Part shown: positions 48,570 to 59,450 of the stretch, piece by piece
Layout of the letters: the number at the start of each line of letters is the position of its first letter
How positions within the stretch are numbered: position 1 is the first letter of the stretch
DNA from: Aquila chrysaetos chrysaetos
Taxonomy: Eukaryota > Chordata > Aves > Accipitriformes > Accipitridae
NCBI RefSeq assembly: GCF_900496995.4
Contig: NC_044014.1
Coordinates: forward strand, 22,714,234-22,778,233
Reading direction: 5' to 3'
Length of the DNA: 64,000 nucleotides
Notes under the pieces: model-generated
Database searches by the model: none
The model's input: only the letters and a program-made list of their open reading frames with translations
Told to the model about the DNA's origin: nothing
Made by a program: the position numbers and the translations under genes

Positions 48570-50024
48570 GTAAGGATCCCAAAGCAGTACTACTTTTGTG
48601 CTCATGTTTGTAAAGTTTTCCTATATGCAGAGTGGCTGTGGTAGGGCTGTCCAGCACTGCAGTATAGGGCTTGGGTGGTGTTCTCTACTGTAGCTTAGCA
48701 GCAAAGGGACAACTCAAAGCAACCAAGCTTGAAGGACCAGAGCTTTGTTCTGCTCTGCTCAGTCAAGAGTTGCAGCAAACTTCTGCCTCTCTGGTGGCAT
48801 ATGCTTTGCCTAAGGTGGGTCAGCATTTGTCTTGAGAGGTGTCTGTAAGTCTCCATGTTAAGCTTCAGCTAGATGCACATTTCTAGTTGAGCCCTAATAA
48901 CTTCAAACTGGTCTGCCAAACAGCTTCCTGTGTTGTCCCTGATGTCAGGGAGATCCCTGAAGATCAGGGGAATTCACTTTGCTAGTCAAGCAGTAGGATG
49001 AGGGCAGAGCTTGGGCTAAAAACCTTCTGCTATAAGCTTGGATAACTGCCAGCTTCTAGATTTTAAAGAGGATGTGGGAAATATTGTCACAACTGCTCCC
49101 GTAAGACCAGCAAATTATCTTAATTTATCTTCTAAAAAGGAATAAAAAGGGCTGTGGTCCTGTTCATGTTCAAGTCTACTGGTGTCTGTAAATGCTGTGA
49201 GTTCAGTGGTAAGCCTGGTGGAGACAGGACATGAAAAATGGGGAAGTAGAGCTGGCAAGCACTTAAGTTAACCCAGCTGGCATGGCTTCAGCATATTTCC
49301 TGTTAGTTCCATGGCACAGTGCATGCCTGGTGTCATTCAGGCAGCCCCAGCTCCTGCTTTAAAGAGGATCCCCCTTGCAAGATCAATGACGTGAGCTTAG
49401 AGGTGCTTCCCTTTCAAGGGGGAACTGTTGTGACTCACCAGGCACATGCCCATCACTTCTGTTTTGTCCCCTTGTAAGACATTGTTCTGGACAAAGTGCG
49501 TCTTCAGCAGCCTGTTCCCAGAAGCAGTGCTGGGCTGTGACACCCGCAGTGCTTGCAGGGCAGCTGGGGAAGTGTATTGCACAGGTACCTTCAACAAGCA
49601 GGGGACACTGGTCAGTCCCATGGCTCTCCTGTTATCCTAGTGACCACTGATGTTCTGTGAGGGAAAGCAGGGCTCCTGTGTCAGGCCTTGAGCTGACCTG
49701 TAGTGACGAGAGACCAAGCTGAGCCCTGGGGGGAGGAAGCAGATTAGCTCACAACAACTGCTGCTGCAGCTTTCTTATATCTTCCTTGCAAACATATGGT
49801 GCTGGCTGCTCTTGGAGCCAGGGCATGGCCTCGGGTCTGATCCTGCTGGCATCTTCATCCTCATGAACATCCCCATGAAGTGAACACTGACTTCAGCCAG
49901 CACCACTGCTGCAAAGCAGTGCTGGTGCCTAACTGTACTTTTGAAGAGTCTAGAGGAGCATTTTGGTCTTGAACTCGTCCTTTGGGAAGTGGGTGTGAGC
50001 TTTAGGGAATTGGGGCCAGAAGGG

Positions 50025-50190
50025 AGGGGAGTCTTGTGGTTACAAGAGCTGACCTCAAGTCAGGAATCCCAGGCTTTTGTTCCCAGAGGTACTCCAGATT
50101 TGCTGGCTGATCTTGGGCAAGTCTTCCCCACCCATGCCCCTTGACTTTTCCCTTGCACTGAAAATGCAGTTATTTGCATGTCAAAGGTGT
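50025..50190 (+). repeat. MIR-like SINE remnant
   Basis: The order 'cttgtggttacaagagctga', 'agtcaggaatcccaggcttt', 'ctggctgatcttgggcaagt' and 'cttccccacccatgcccctt' follows the MIR consensus from A box to core. The best preserved SINE of the window. Confidence 0.7.
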
Positions 50191-50282
50191 ATTAAGAGGT
50201 TGGATGGGTTTCCTCAGGCCTGCTGGGGTCTGCAGAGGCTGGTGCTGTGGGAGGGTACAACTTATTTTTAGGAGATTGGTAT

Positions 50283-50345
50283 GGTGCCAAGCCAGCACTA
50301 ACCTGCTGTCCTAAGATCTATCACTTCGTATGATGGCTTGGCACC
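50283..50345. repeat. Inverted repeat with 12-bp perfect arms
   Basis: GGTGCCAAGCCA (50283-50294) and TGGCTTGGCACC (50334-50345) are perfect reverse complements separated by 39 nt. Transcribed, this would form a stem-loop of about 63 nt. Confidence 0.75.
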
Positions 50346-52157
50346 TTGCTGGCTAAACAACTTTAGCCTTGCAAAGACTTTGGGGGCATTCCCTTTACAG
50401 TTTTCTGCTAGTCTCAAGTGGGGCAAGAGACCAGGCCTTTTCAAGGACACTGGTAGCTCTGCAATATTAATTCCTTAAGATGTAAGAGCTGGGAGCATGC
50501 AGCACCCCAGAAGTTGAGTAAAGCCTCTCAACACTGTTTTTCCCTGGAGTATCACCAGGTTGTTTCAGAGGATCTGCCTCCATATTATCTCTGGCTGCAG
50601 GATAAGTCTGACACCCTCCATCACTCTCAGGTGTGGAGTGGACCACAGCTAGACTTCTTGGTTGCATGGGAGAAGGAGTTGAGCTCACAGGGCAAACTCT
50701 GCTCTCAGTGAGTGCTGAGATTGCACAGTGCCCCCAGGAGCCACTCTTAAGCTGGTGAAACAGGAACCCATGATGCCTTCTGTTCAGCTCTTTCCTGTAC
50801 ATTCCACCTTCCCCTTTCTCTTGGTGAGAAGAGAATCTAACTATGCAGTCAGGGCTAAAAAAAAAATAATAATAAAAAAAAGGTCAGGTTTGGAAGAGGA
50901 ACATGCATGAGGAGCTCCTAGCTACACACCAATGCAGGGCTGCTCTGCAGCATCCCCCTCGTGAATGCACTGCTTCCAAGCTTTCAGCACATCCTTTGCA
51001 CGTGTCTCCACACATCTCCATGGTGGCGTGTTTTGCTCAGTTTCCTCCCTATGCTTGTAATTACTCCTCCTTAACTGACCTTTTAGGGTTTCCACACCTT
51101 TTATACAACTCTGTATGTGACCACGTTCTCCCTGTGCTGGGTCAGGCTGTGTGCCTGGGGCTTGCTGTCTCTTTTCTGTATAAGATATTCCCTGTATTCA
51201 TTGCTTTTACTCCCCCTTACACCCTTTCACCTTTCCCCATGTGAATCTTGAGGCTGAAGGTGGGGGGGAGGGATCACATCTTACTGTTACAGAGATTAGC
51301 TGGAGAGCGGCTCAAGATTTGCACTGCAGCACAAGCCGTGTCCTGGGAGGCTACACCAGAGAACTGGTGGTTTGGGTTGTTTCAGACTAAATTTGTCTCT
51401 TCAGTGCAGTGACTCACCACAGTGAGGTGGGTCTGATGAGTGACCTGCTGGCACCCAGGAAGCTTCGTCCTCAGTGGAGAGCGCAGCCCACCAGCCAGAA
51501 ATCTCCTGCTTTCCTTCAGGACCATCTTTTCCCGGAGCATCTTTTTACCAAGAGATACTCCCACACAATTGTTCCCCTAACTGCTGCGGAGGGGATTATT
51601 TATGGCTCAAGCTGTGCTGAGGCCCCACCTCCCACATCCCCAGGACAGGCTTTACCACTCTGGCATTTCTGCCTTCATCTTGACTGAGCAACGCCGGTGC
51701 AGGGGGAAGCCCCCCTGCCCCACGCTGTGCGGGTGCTGCCCGGAGCTGGGACAGTCTGAGGGGATTTCTGTAACAGCAGGTGTTCCTGGGGCGTTACAGA
51801 AATATTTTGTTACAGCTCACTCTGAGGCCCAGCACACAGCTTTCACTACCTCCTCTCTACGCCTCTGCTCTTCCAAGCCTGTGTCTCTCCTACGGGAGGG
51901 GGCAGCCCCAGATAGGGAGCTGGGACACTGGGGAGGGCACTGGCAGTTGGGCAGGCAGCAGCTATCCCTCGCATACACTGTAGTCTGCACTGGCTCTTTT
52001 CTCTGGTAAGACTTTTTGCAGTCTGTATCCTCTTCCAGAGTGCCTTTCACCCTGAAAAATCCCGCCGTGGTCCCGTGTGCCTGCCCCATGCAAGGGAGCT
52101 GCAAGAGTCATAGGATGATGCAGGCGTGCTCTCCCCTGATCCAGAAGCCTGAGGTTT

Positions 52158-52172
52158 GGGGGGGGGGGGGGG
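52158..52172 (+). repeat. Poly-G tract
   Basis: Fifteen G in a row; possible G-quadruplex and assembly weak point. Confidence 0.8.
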
Positions 52173-54829
52173 CAGGCAGGATCTCCATCACTGCCTTTTT
52201 GCCCTGTGTAATCTGTAAAGCAGCATTTGTATAACAGACTGTCAAGGAAAGGTATTTTCACCATTTGTCCTTAACCACCAGCGTGGTGGAATAACAGATA
52301 AGTGCATCAGCCCATTAAAGACTTGGCTTATACTGCAGTGGCTCTTTTAATATACAGGTAGGATGCGGTTGGGTGTTGGCACCGGAGGCAGAAGGCATTA
52401 ATTAGAGCCATGTAGTTAAGTCTAGGCCCTGAGGGAACACATGCAACCTAATTGGTTGCCCTGGAGCCCTCAATGCAGAGACAAGCGGAGTTCAGCTTCC
52501 CTTGCCCTCACTGGGACCCATCTCCTGTGGGGCTGGAGTAGCTATTTCTAGGGTGCTTCCAGTGACCTGGGTGAGGAGCAGCCATCTGCTGACGGAGTGA
52601 CTGTCCCCACTTGCAGGACTACACTGTACCCTGAGACCAGAGCACAGCCCCACCGACTCTGGCAACAGTGAGGCAGAATATGGCCCTTATGCCCTTTGCA
52701 GTGCCTTAAGCTCAAGCTGTGCCAAAGGAAATGGCTCTGACAGCCCCCATACACTCAGGGGAGCAGCCCTGAGGTGCATCAGAGTGTTTATTCCAAGTGG
52801 AGCTGCAGCTGCAGGAGGCATGCCTTTCTAGAGACTGATCTGTGTGCCTCAGGACAGGCTGAGCATCAGCCCCTCCTGGAGCCAGCTGCGGGAAGGAGTT
52901 CTTGTCTACCCCCTCCCCACTCAAGTATATCATCTAGGCCTGTACAGTTCCTGGGACACTCTGATATCCCAGGCTGGTCTCTTCCAAGCAAGAAGTTCAT
53001 CATTGTGCTGCCCTGATGACACCCACAGTCTTCTGGCCTCGGGAGGGAGAGCTGCATTGCAGGCTTGTGAAGATGAGCAAGGGCAATGCTGGCAATAGAA
53101 AACTCCTGGAAGCTGCCTATGGCTGGGCTTGAGGAACTGGCAGAGCCCAGGAGGCTGAAAGGGATGACATGGAGCCAGGTGGACCCTCATGCAGGAAGGA
53201 TGTGGTACCTGCAGGCAAGGACTGGAGGTGCTGAAGCGCCCAAGTGACAGTAAAGAGGATTCCCAGTGCACTGCGCTCCTTGCTCCCTAGCTAAGCCCAC
53301 TGGGTTGGGGCTGTGGGGTGGAGCATGGGGGACTCTCCTTGTCCCCTTCTGTCATCTGCCAGAGGGGTTCCCTGCCCCCTCCTGCCCCACACCACCTGGG
53401 GAGGGATTCACAGCAGGAGGGACCTGAGGAGCCAGGGCTAAATCCTGATCCAGTGGGGCTTATGTCAGTGCTGGCCAGACCCATGTATGTGGGCACAATC
53501 TTTAGGAGTCCTAGGGCTGTGGGAAGGTGAGGGGGATACGGAGCAGAGTGCAGTAGGGAGAGCAACAGCTACTGTGGTCTAAGTACGCATGGAGTGGAAA
53601 GAAATGTGTTTTCTGTGGATGGCCCGGATCTCCAGCCAGGGTGGCATGAGAGGACCTCTCCCTTACCCTTTGCAGCTCTCAGCAGGGCTGCCTGCAGATG
53701 CTGGGAATGTGCAGGCATGCCTTGTCCTGGTACGGACACACTGGGAAAGCTCTGAGCTCTTCCACTCGGTTAAATTTGTCACTCCGGCTGCGGCTTAGAG
53801 AAAAGCCTCCCCCCTCCCCGCCCTCCTGCCATCAAGAAGCTGCTGAAGGAATCAGGTCGTTGATCCCGCAGCAGTGAGGCCCCTAATTAGCCCAGCTTCT
53901 CTGCTGGGGAAGCCGGCTGTGTGCGAGGCGGCTCAGGGACCCACAGTCCCCGGTGTGGGGGAGAGGGACTCTGTGCAGGCAGGAGCCTGGAGAAGGAGGG
54001 AGAAAATGGCAGTGCTTCAATGCATTAAATATGAGGAGAGCCTGCCCAGCCTGCTGCTTTCTCCCCACGTCCCTGTGCCTGGGAGGGGAGAAGGAGACAC
54101 GCTTTCTGGGTGACAGTGAGGGCAGGCTGGCACAGAGCTGGGCTTGCTGCAGTCAAGGAAAGCAGCAAGGAGGGGCAGCTCTCCCCAAATTCCTCTTGTA
54201 GACACGGTGTGCACGTGAGGCCCCAGCTCCCCTGGGCCTCTCTTCTCACACACATTTAATAACGATTGCTGGGCTGGGTAATAAAGTGCTGTTTAATAGC
54301 GCATCGATCTGGCAGCCTGGGCAGGCGGGGAGTGCTGGCTGCCAGCCCCAGTGGCTGCCGCGTGCGGACCCAGCGGGGTGGCCGGGGGCCCTGCCACAGC
54401 ACCCCTCGCCTTGGCATCCGGCTGCCCCACGCGAGCTCTGCTCACATGTGCCTCTGGTGCCAGCAGAGCCCCTGTGCCTGGGCAGGACACAAAGGATGCA
54501 TTTTTCCCCTTGTAGCATGAAGTGGTTTCCTGAGCCTGGGGTGGCACCTTCTATCCTTGGGGTGGCTGGTGACACGGTGATGTCAAGTCCCTGGTGGCCT
54601 GGGACTCCTTGGCACCTGTGGCCACAGTGCGCTTAGGGCGAGGGCCGGTGGAGAGATGAGCCGCAGCATGGGGCCTGTGCCCTAGGGCAAGGGCCAGTGG
54701 CCTGCTGGGGGTGGCCAATGGCCCAGGCCACACAGCAGCTTTTGTCTTCTCGTCTGGTGGTCCCCAAGCAGTGGTGGGGCGTGGGGGCAGCCTGTACCCT
54801 GCGGCACAGGGCACAACACGCAGGGCTGT

Positions 54830-55200
54830 GCATGCTCATGCATGAGGACACGTCCCCGCAGTCGCACAGGAACTTGCAGGCTGCTGAGCGGGGACGCGCC
54901 ACGCGTGGTGGTGTGCGCGCTGATGAACGGGGACGTGCGCACCAGGACACGGGGACGTCTGCGGTGTTACACTGGGACACGCACACCGGCATACGGGGTC
55001 GCGCCTGCCGGTGCACGAGGCCAGGTTCGCGCTGGCACGTGGGGATGTGCACACCGGGACACCAGGACCCGTACGGTGTTACGCCGGCACGCAAGGATGT
55101 GCTATACCGGGACGTGCACGCTGGGACACGGGGACGTGCACGGTGCTACACCGGGACGCGCCCGCCCGCACGCGGGGACATGCACCCCAGGGCCGGTGGG
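54830..55200. repeat. GC-rich degenerate minisatellite upstream of PSD
   Basis: Units built from 'acgtgcac', 'gggacac', 'cggggacgtg' and 'cggtgttac'/'cggtgctac' recur with a period of roughly 30-45 nt and many substitutions. The tract ends close to the GC boxes of the PSD promoter. Long open frames on both strands here come from the repeat. Confidence 0.65.
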
Positions 55201-55229
55201 GGTCCGGCTGCTACTCGTTCCGCCTGTGC

Positions 55230-55330
55230 CCGTGCCCCCGGGTGGGGCGGGGCGCGGCGCCCGGCGGGGGTTTCCCATTGGCTGCTGGGGCTGTCAGCGG
55301 GGCGGAGTGACAGACCCGGGCCGGGATTAG
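55230..55330 (+). promoter_or_regulatory. PSD: PSD core promoter region
   Basis: A GC box GGGGCGGGGC (55244-55253), an inverted CCAAT box (ATTGG, 55277-55281) and a second GC-box-like GCGGGGCGGA (about 55298-55307) lie in CpG-rich DNA 200-300 nt upstream of the first donor. No TATA box. The start site is probably between 55300 and 55370. Confidence 0.55.
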
Positions 55331-55534
55331 CGTGACGGGGAGCGGCGGGCTGGGGCCGGTGGCACCGTACCGTACCGCACCGTACCGCACCGTACCGTAC
55401 CGTACCGTACCGTGCCGCACCGCGCCGAGCCGCGCCCGACGGGCCGTGCCGTGCCGTGCCGTGCCGTGCCGTGCCGTGCCGTGCCGGCGGCAGAGCGGAG
55501 CAGCGGCGCGGAGGATGAGGCGGAGGCACTGCCG
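55330..55534 (+). other. PSD: PSD untranslated exon 1
   Basis: Ends at a strong donor (CTGCCG|GTAAGG, 55534/55535). Splicing to the acceptor at 58540 gives the 5' UTR of PSD. The left end is inferred from promoter elements. The exon contains the pentamer array and an upstream ATG at 55515. Confidence 0.5.
55364..55486 (+). repeat. Pentanucleotide repeat (CCGTA/CCGCA then CCGTG)
   Basis: From 55364 to about 55430 units of ACCGT/ACCGC alternate; from 55444 to 55486 there are about eight uninterrupted GCCGT units. The two arrays differ by one base per unit and are separated by a degenerate stretch, suggesting one array that split into two variants. It lies in the likely PSD first exon. Confidence 0.9.
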
Positions 55535-58500
55535 GTAAGGCGCGGGGAGCGGAGCGGGGCGCGGCGGGGGCCGGAGGCCGGAGCGGGGTGGCGGGGGACC
55601 GGGCAAAGTTGCAGCGGTTGTTGCGGGGGCCGGGGCGCCTCTGCGCCCGCCCGGCAGCGGTGACCGGCGGGCGGCGGTACCGGGCTGCGGTGGCACCGGT
55701 GGATGCCCGGGCTGGGGGGGGGGGGGGGGGGCTGAGATCCGCCTGCCGCGGAGCGGCCCCGGTGTGCCGGTGCGGCGGGAGGGGCGCGGGGCCCCTGCCC
55801 GGGCAGGGAGAGCGCGGCCGGGGCGCGGCGGGCGGCTCCTCCGGCCCCCCCGGCCGGGGGGGGGCTCCCTCCTCATCCGGATGGATGTCACATCCACTCA
55901 GGGCTGATCCCGCCGAGACGGGAGGTGCCGGGCGAGGGAGGTCGGGCAGAGGGGGCCGGGGAGCGAAGGGCAGGCTCAGCCCCAGCTTGCGGGGGGGGGG
56001 GGGGGCACGTCCCCTGCCTCGACAGCCCCTCAGGAGGGGGTTCCCTGTTTGTCCCACAGCCCCAGGGCCGCCGGGCACCCCTCCTCGGTCACCACGGCAT
56101 CCCCCGAAACTGCTCCGTGTCCCTCCAGAGTGCAGAGGCACCTCCTGGGGCCATCCCGCCCCGGCTCTGTCAGACGGCTCGGCACCCACAGCCTCGTTTC
56201 CCCCGTTCCCTGCCATCCCTGCCGAGAGCGGTACCACGTCCGGGCACACAAACACAGCCCGTCGTGCGAATTCAGCCCCCAGCCCCGCACCTCCTCCTCC
56301 CCTCCCCTCCCTGTCCCGTTCTTTGCCCGTTCCCCTTGCATCCTCCCCCGGCTCCTGCGCGTTGTCCCCACACACCCCTGGCGTGGGTGTGCTCTTTCCC
56401 CGCAGCGTAAGCAGTTCCTGCTGTCTGCTGCCTTCACCCCGCATTGCCCCGCTCAGCCGGGCAAGCGCCTGCACGGGGAGTAACCATGCCCTGTTGCATC
56501 GGGTACAGCTCAAAGACAGGGCCAGGAAAAATCCCTGGACGTCCCTTTGGCCGCTAAGAAGGGACAGCAAGGAGGAGCAAGTTTCTTGTATGTATGAGAT
56601 GTTTTATTGAATAAATGAAATCCCCCACTGATGTGCAGCTCCCAGCTATCACACTGCAGCTCCCGAGTTTTTCTCTTTGAATGCGTGCCCTGGGCTGCCC
56701 AGGCAGCCTCCCTGTAAGCTTTCCTTTACAGGACATCTCCTGCCTTCAGGCAGTGGGACCAGCAAGGCTCCTTCCAGCCCACCGGTGCCTTACAGCCCAA
56801 CCCATTCATCACAGTGATTTAAAGAGCATCAATTTGATTAATGATTTAAATCAGCAAGCAGGAAGCCTTAGCTCCATCATTGATTTTTTATCTCTATTGC
56901 ATTTGTGCTTTTTACCTTTCATTATTAAAGAAAAGCTCGCTCCGCTGGATGGTGTAGCCATCTAGCTTCGGTGGCTTGCAGGCGGGCATGGCCTTTGCTC
57001 TGAATTTGATAATTCTCCTTTGATAACCAGGAGGACATGCTGTGCTTATCCCATTTATTTTAGCAATAACTCACATGTATTGAGATAGGCTGGTTTTTGT
57101 AGATTTGTTATGTTACAGCGAATGCCAGCTATTCCTAGTGATAACTTTTTTTCCTTGGCATGTGTGTCAATCTGCGTTGAGATAAAAAGTGGAATTTCAT
57201 TTGAAATATATAAACCCCACATCTTTATTATTTATCAGTTAATTTCAGCAACCTTGAATGTGAACACAACCATAACAGGAGAAAAAGACTGTAAAAACAG
57301 TAACTGATATATGAAACAGCAGAGTATATTTTTGCGGTGAGTGAATTACAGATTGCTGCTGCTCAGGAGGAGCCAGATTTTTTAGCAGTGTGATAGTGCA
57401 GATAGATGGGTGCCTGCCCCATGGGGGTGATTTGGGCTATTTTATTAAGAGTTATGTCTCTGCATCTCTGGAGCCTAAACACCGTTGAGAATCCAGCCCC
57501 ACATCCTTCAGGAATTTAATCCTCTCTGGTTTGTACTCGGGGCAAAAATCATGCTTTCCTATGTTTGCAATGGGCATTGGGTTTCTCACTTTCAAATGAT
57601 GAGTTCTAAGTGAGGGACTTAGTATCTCGGCATCTGTCTGAAGGTGAAAGTAGCCAAGGCAGAGTCTCCTCTGCACGCCAGGAATTCGGAGAAACTCAGG
57701 GAAGGATGAGTACAAGTTGTAGCTCCACTGGAAGAAAGAAAAACGTCAGCAGCCCTGCTGGTGGCTCTGATGGGGGGTCCAGGTCCTGCCTTCCCCTGCA
57801 GTTGCCTGCCCACTGCTGTGGGGTGGCTGGTCTCACCTCTGGATACGCAGTCTCTGGGCAGAGGCAGACAGGCAGGCGAGCTGTGTGCAGGGCGGGCGTG
57901 CTCCATTCCCCCAGGGTGGGATTGTCATAACCACCGCTTTTTGGATCTGTGGGTGTTGACAGCTCTGTCTATGCCACCAATAGCAGCTGCGGCATGTGCT
58001 GGTGTGACACACTTTAAGCCCAGGCTGACCTCCAAAGAGAGAGGCTCCTTGCCCGTGCTGCTCCTGTTAAACTCCTTGAGCAAGTGTAATTGGAGGATGT
58101 CTCAGTGATCCAGTGTATCATTTTCTTTCCCCCTTATTGAAGTGATTTTAGTAGGCTGTGGGTAGTAAATACACTCAACCTGAAGCAGGATGAATGAAAC
58201 CCATTTTAAAGCGCATAGTGCGCTCTCTTGCCATGTCTGGGGTGCTGGTCTGTGGGCGAAGTGCCTGAGCATCCTGGCACCCTGGGAAGAAAGCAAACAC
58301 TCCGGGTGCCTGGGGACCGAGCAAAGGGCTGCCACGGCTGCCAGCATCCCTGCGGTGTGATGCCCACAACGAACCTCGCTTGCTTCTTGCAGCAGGAGGA
58401 GGTTTGAAGAGGGCTATTTCACCTGGAGCATCTCTTTCTTCTGCTGTGAGGACAGGGCACCTTTTCCCTTCCTCCCCGCGGTCCTGGACTCCTTCGTGTG

Positions 58501-58540
58501 TCCTCCCTCCCCTAACCAGCTCTCCTCGCCCTTGTTTCAG
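55535..58540 (+). other. PSD: PSD intron 1
   Basis: GC-rich first part with long meaningless frames, then an AT-rich part (56.8-57.4 kb) containing gatttaaatcag-like words seen in old reptile/bird repeats. AATAAA occurs on both strands at 56603-56615. No exon recognised. Confidence 0.5.
55714..56005 (+). repeat. Cluster of poly-G tracts
   Basis: G runs of 18 (55714-55731), about 9 (near 55855) and 15 (55991-56005) in the first 500 nt of PSD intron 1, on the transcribed-sense strand. They could form G-quadruplexes; lengths may be unreliable. Confidence 0.75.
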
Positions 58541-58552
58541 GGCTGCCTGAGG

Positions 58553-58642
58553 ATGTGTCGCCCCTCGACCCGGCCATCATCTTGGGGGTGCCGGGAACCC
58601 GCCTCACCGTCCCCGTGCCACCCTGCCGGGCTCCGGACCTGA
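58553..58642 (+). other. PSD: Upstream ORF in the PSD 5' UTR
   Basis: ATG at 58553 opens 29 codons ending TGA at 58640-58642, 25 nt before the PSD start codon and in another frame. A second upstream ORF would start at 55515 in exon 1 and cross the junction to a stop at the beginning of exon 2 (nine codons). Both could lower translation of PSD. Confidence 0.45.
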
Positions 58643-58667
58643 CGCCTCCGTGCCCTCCTCCGGCAGG

Positions 58668-59450
58668 ATGGCCCAGGCAGGGGGACCCGTCCGCTTCCAC
58701 CCCGAGGAGGGCTGTGCTGCCTCACCCCCACCATTTACCCGCGGGGTGGACCGGAGGCCCTGGCTGGCAGGGGGGAGCCCTGAAGCCGGGAGGCACAGCC
58801 CCCCGCGCTGCCTCACCCCCAACCTCAACGCTGGCCGCCTCCACCTCCTGCGCAAGGGCCTGGCCCCCGATGCCCGCCGTTGCCCCCTCGGCCTCTACAA
58901 CAGCACCGGCTCCTTGGCCCGCAAGCCGGTGGAGGTGGCTCCCTTCGGCAACGGGAGCTGCCCGGGCGCGGGGCGCCTGACGGCCCCCAGCACCCCACGG
59001 CGGGGTCGGCCCGGCCCGGTGCTCTCCTCCCTGGGCAGCCGCAGCCCGCTGGTGGCAGCGGCCCCGGAGGGACACAGCTCTGTCGTCACCTTCCGCTTCA
59101 TCGAGAAGGCCAGCGTGCGGACGCTGGGCGGCCTGCCACCCCCCCAACCCTGCTGGGAGAATGGCCCCCGCAGCCTCAGCCGCAGCCTGGAGCTTGGTGG
59201 GGATGCGGGGTCCCCCCAGCCCCAGCCCCTGCCCCTGCCCCCGGAGCGGCTCCTGCGCACGCTGAAGCTGGAGGCCTCCGTGTCCGACCCGCTCCTGGCC
59301 GGTGGCAGGACCCCGGGAGGGACACGTCCCTGCGGGAAGGAGCCCCGTGCCCTTGATGCCGACTGCCTCTGCCGCTCCCTCGTCAATGGGCTGCCAGAGG
59401 ACTTCCCTGCCTTCGCCAGGAGCCCCCTGAAGCCAGAACCCCGACCCCAG
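58668..59450 (+). CDS. PSD: PSD coding exon 1 (gene exon 2)
   Basis: The exon begins at 58541 after the acceptor cccttgtttcag; 127 nt are untranslated. 261 codons, phase 0, donor CCCCAG|GTAGGT. Longer than the corresponding human stretch through extra Pro/Gly-rich linkers such as CLTPNLNAGRLHLLRKGLA. Confidence 0.93.

Larger units (their letters stand above)
46260..54830. other. Intergenic interval FBXL15 / PSD
   Basis: About 8.5 kb without recognisable coding sequence. It contains one exon-like segment (48448-48569), a MIR-type SINE, an inverted repeat, a G run and blocks that look like enhancers (see findings). If the upstream first exon near 45.7 kb belongs to PSD, this would be a PSD intron. 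Confidence 0.55.

Noticed and set aside
55146..56610. Minus-strand 474-codon and plus-strand 340-codon frames around PSD exon 1
   Set aside because: They translate the minisatellite, pentamer array and G runs into repetitive RHGTA- or VPYRT-like peptides; no conserved segment.
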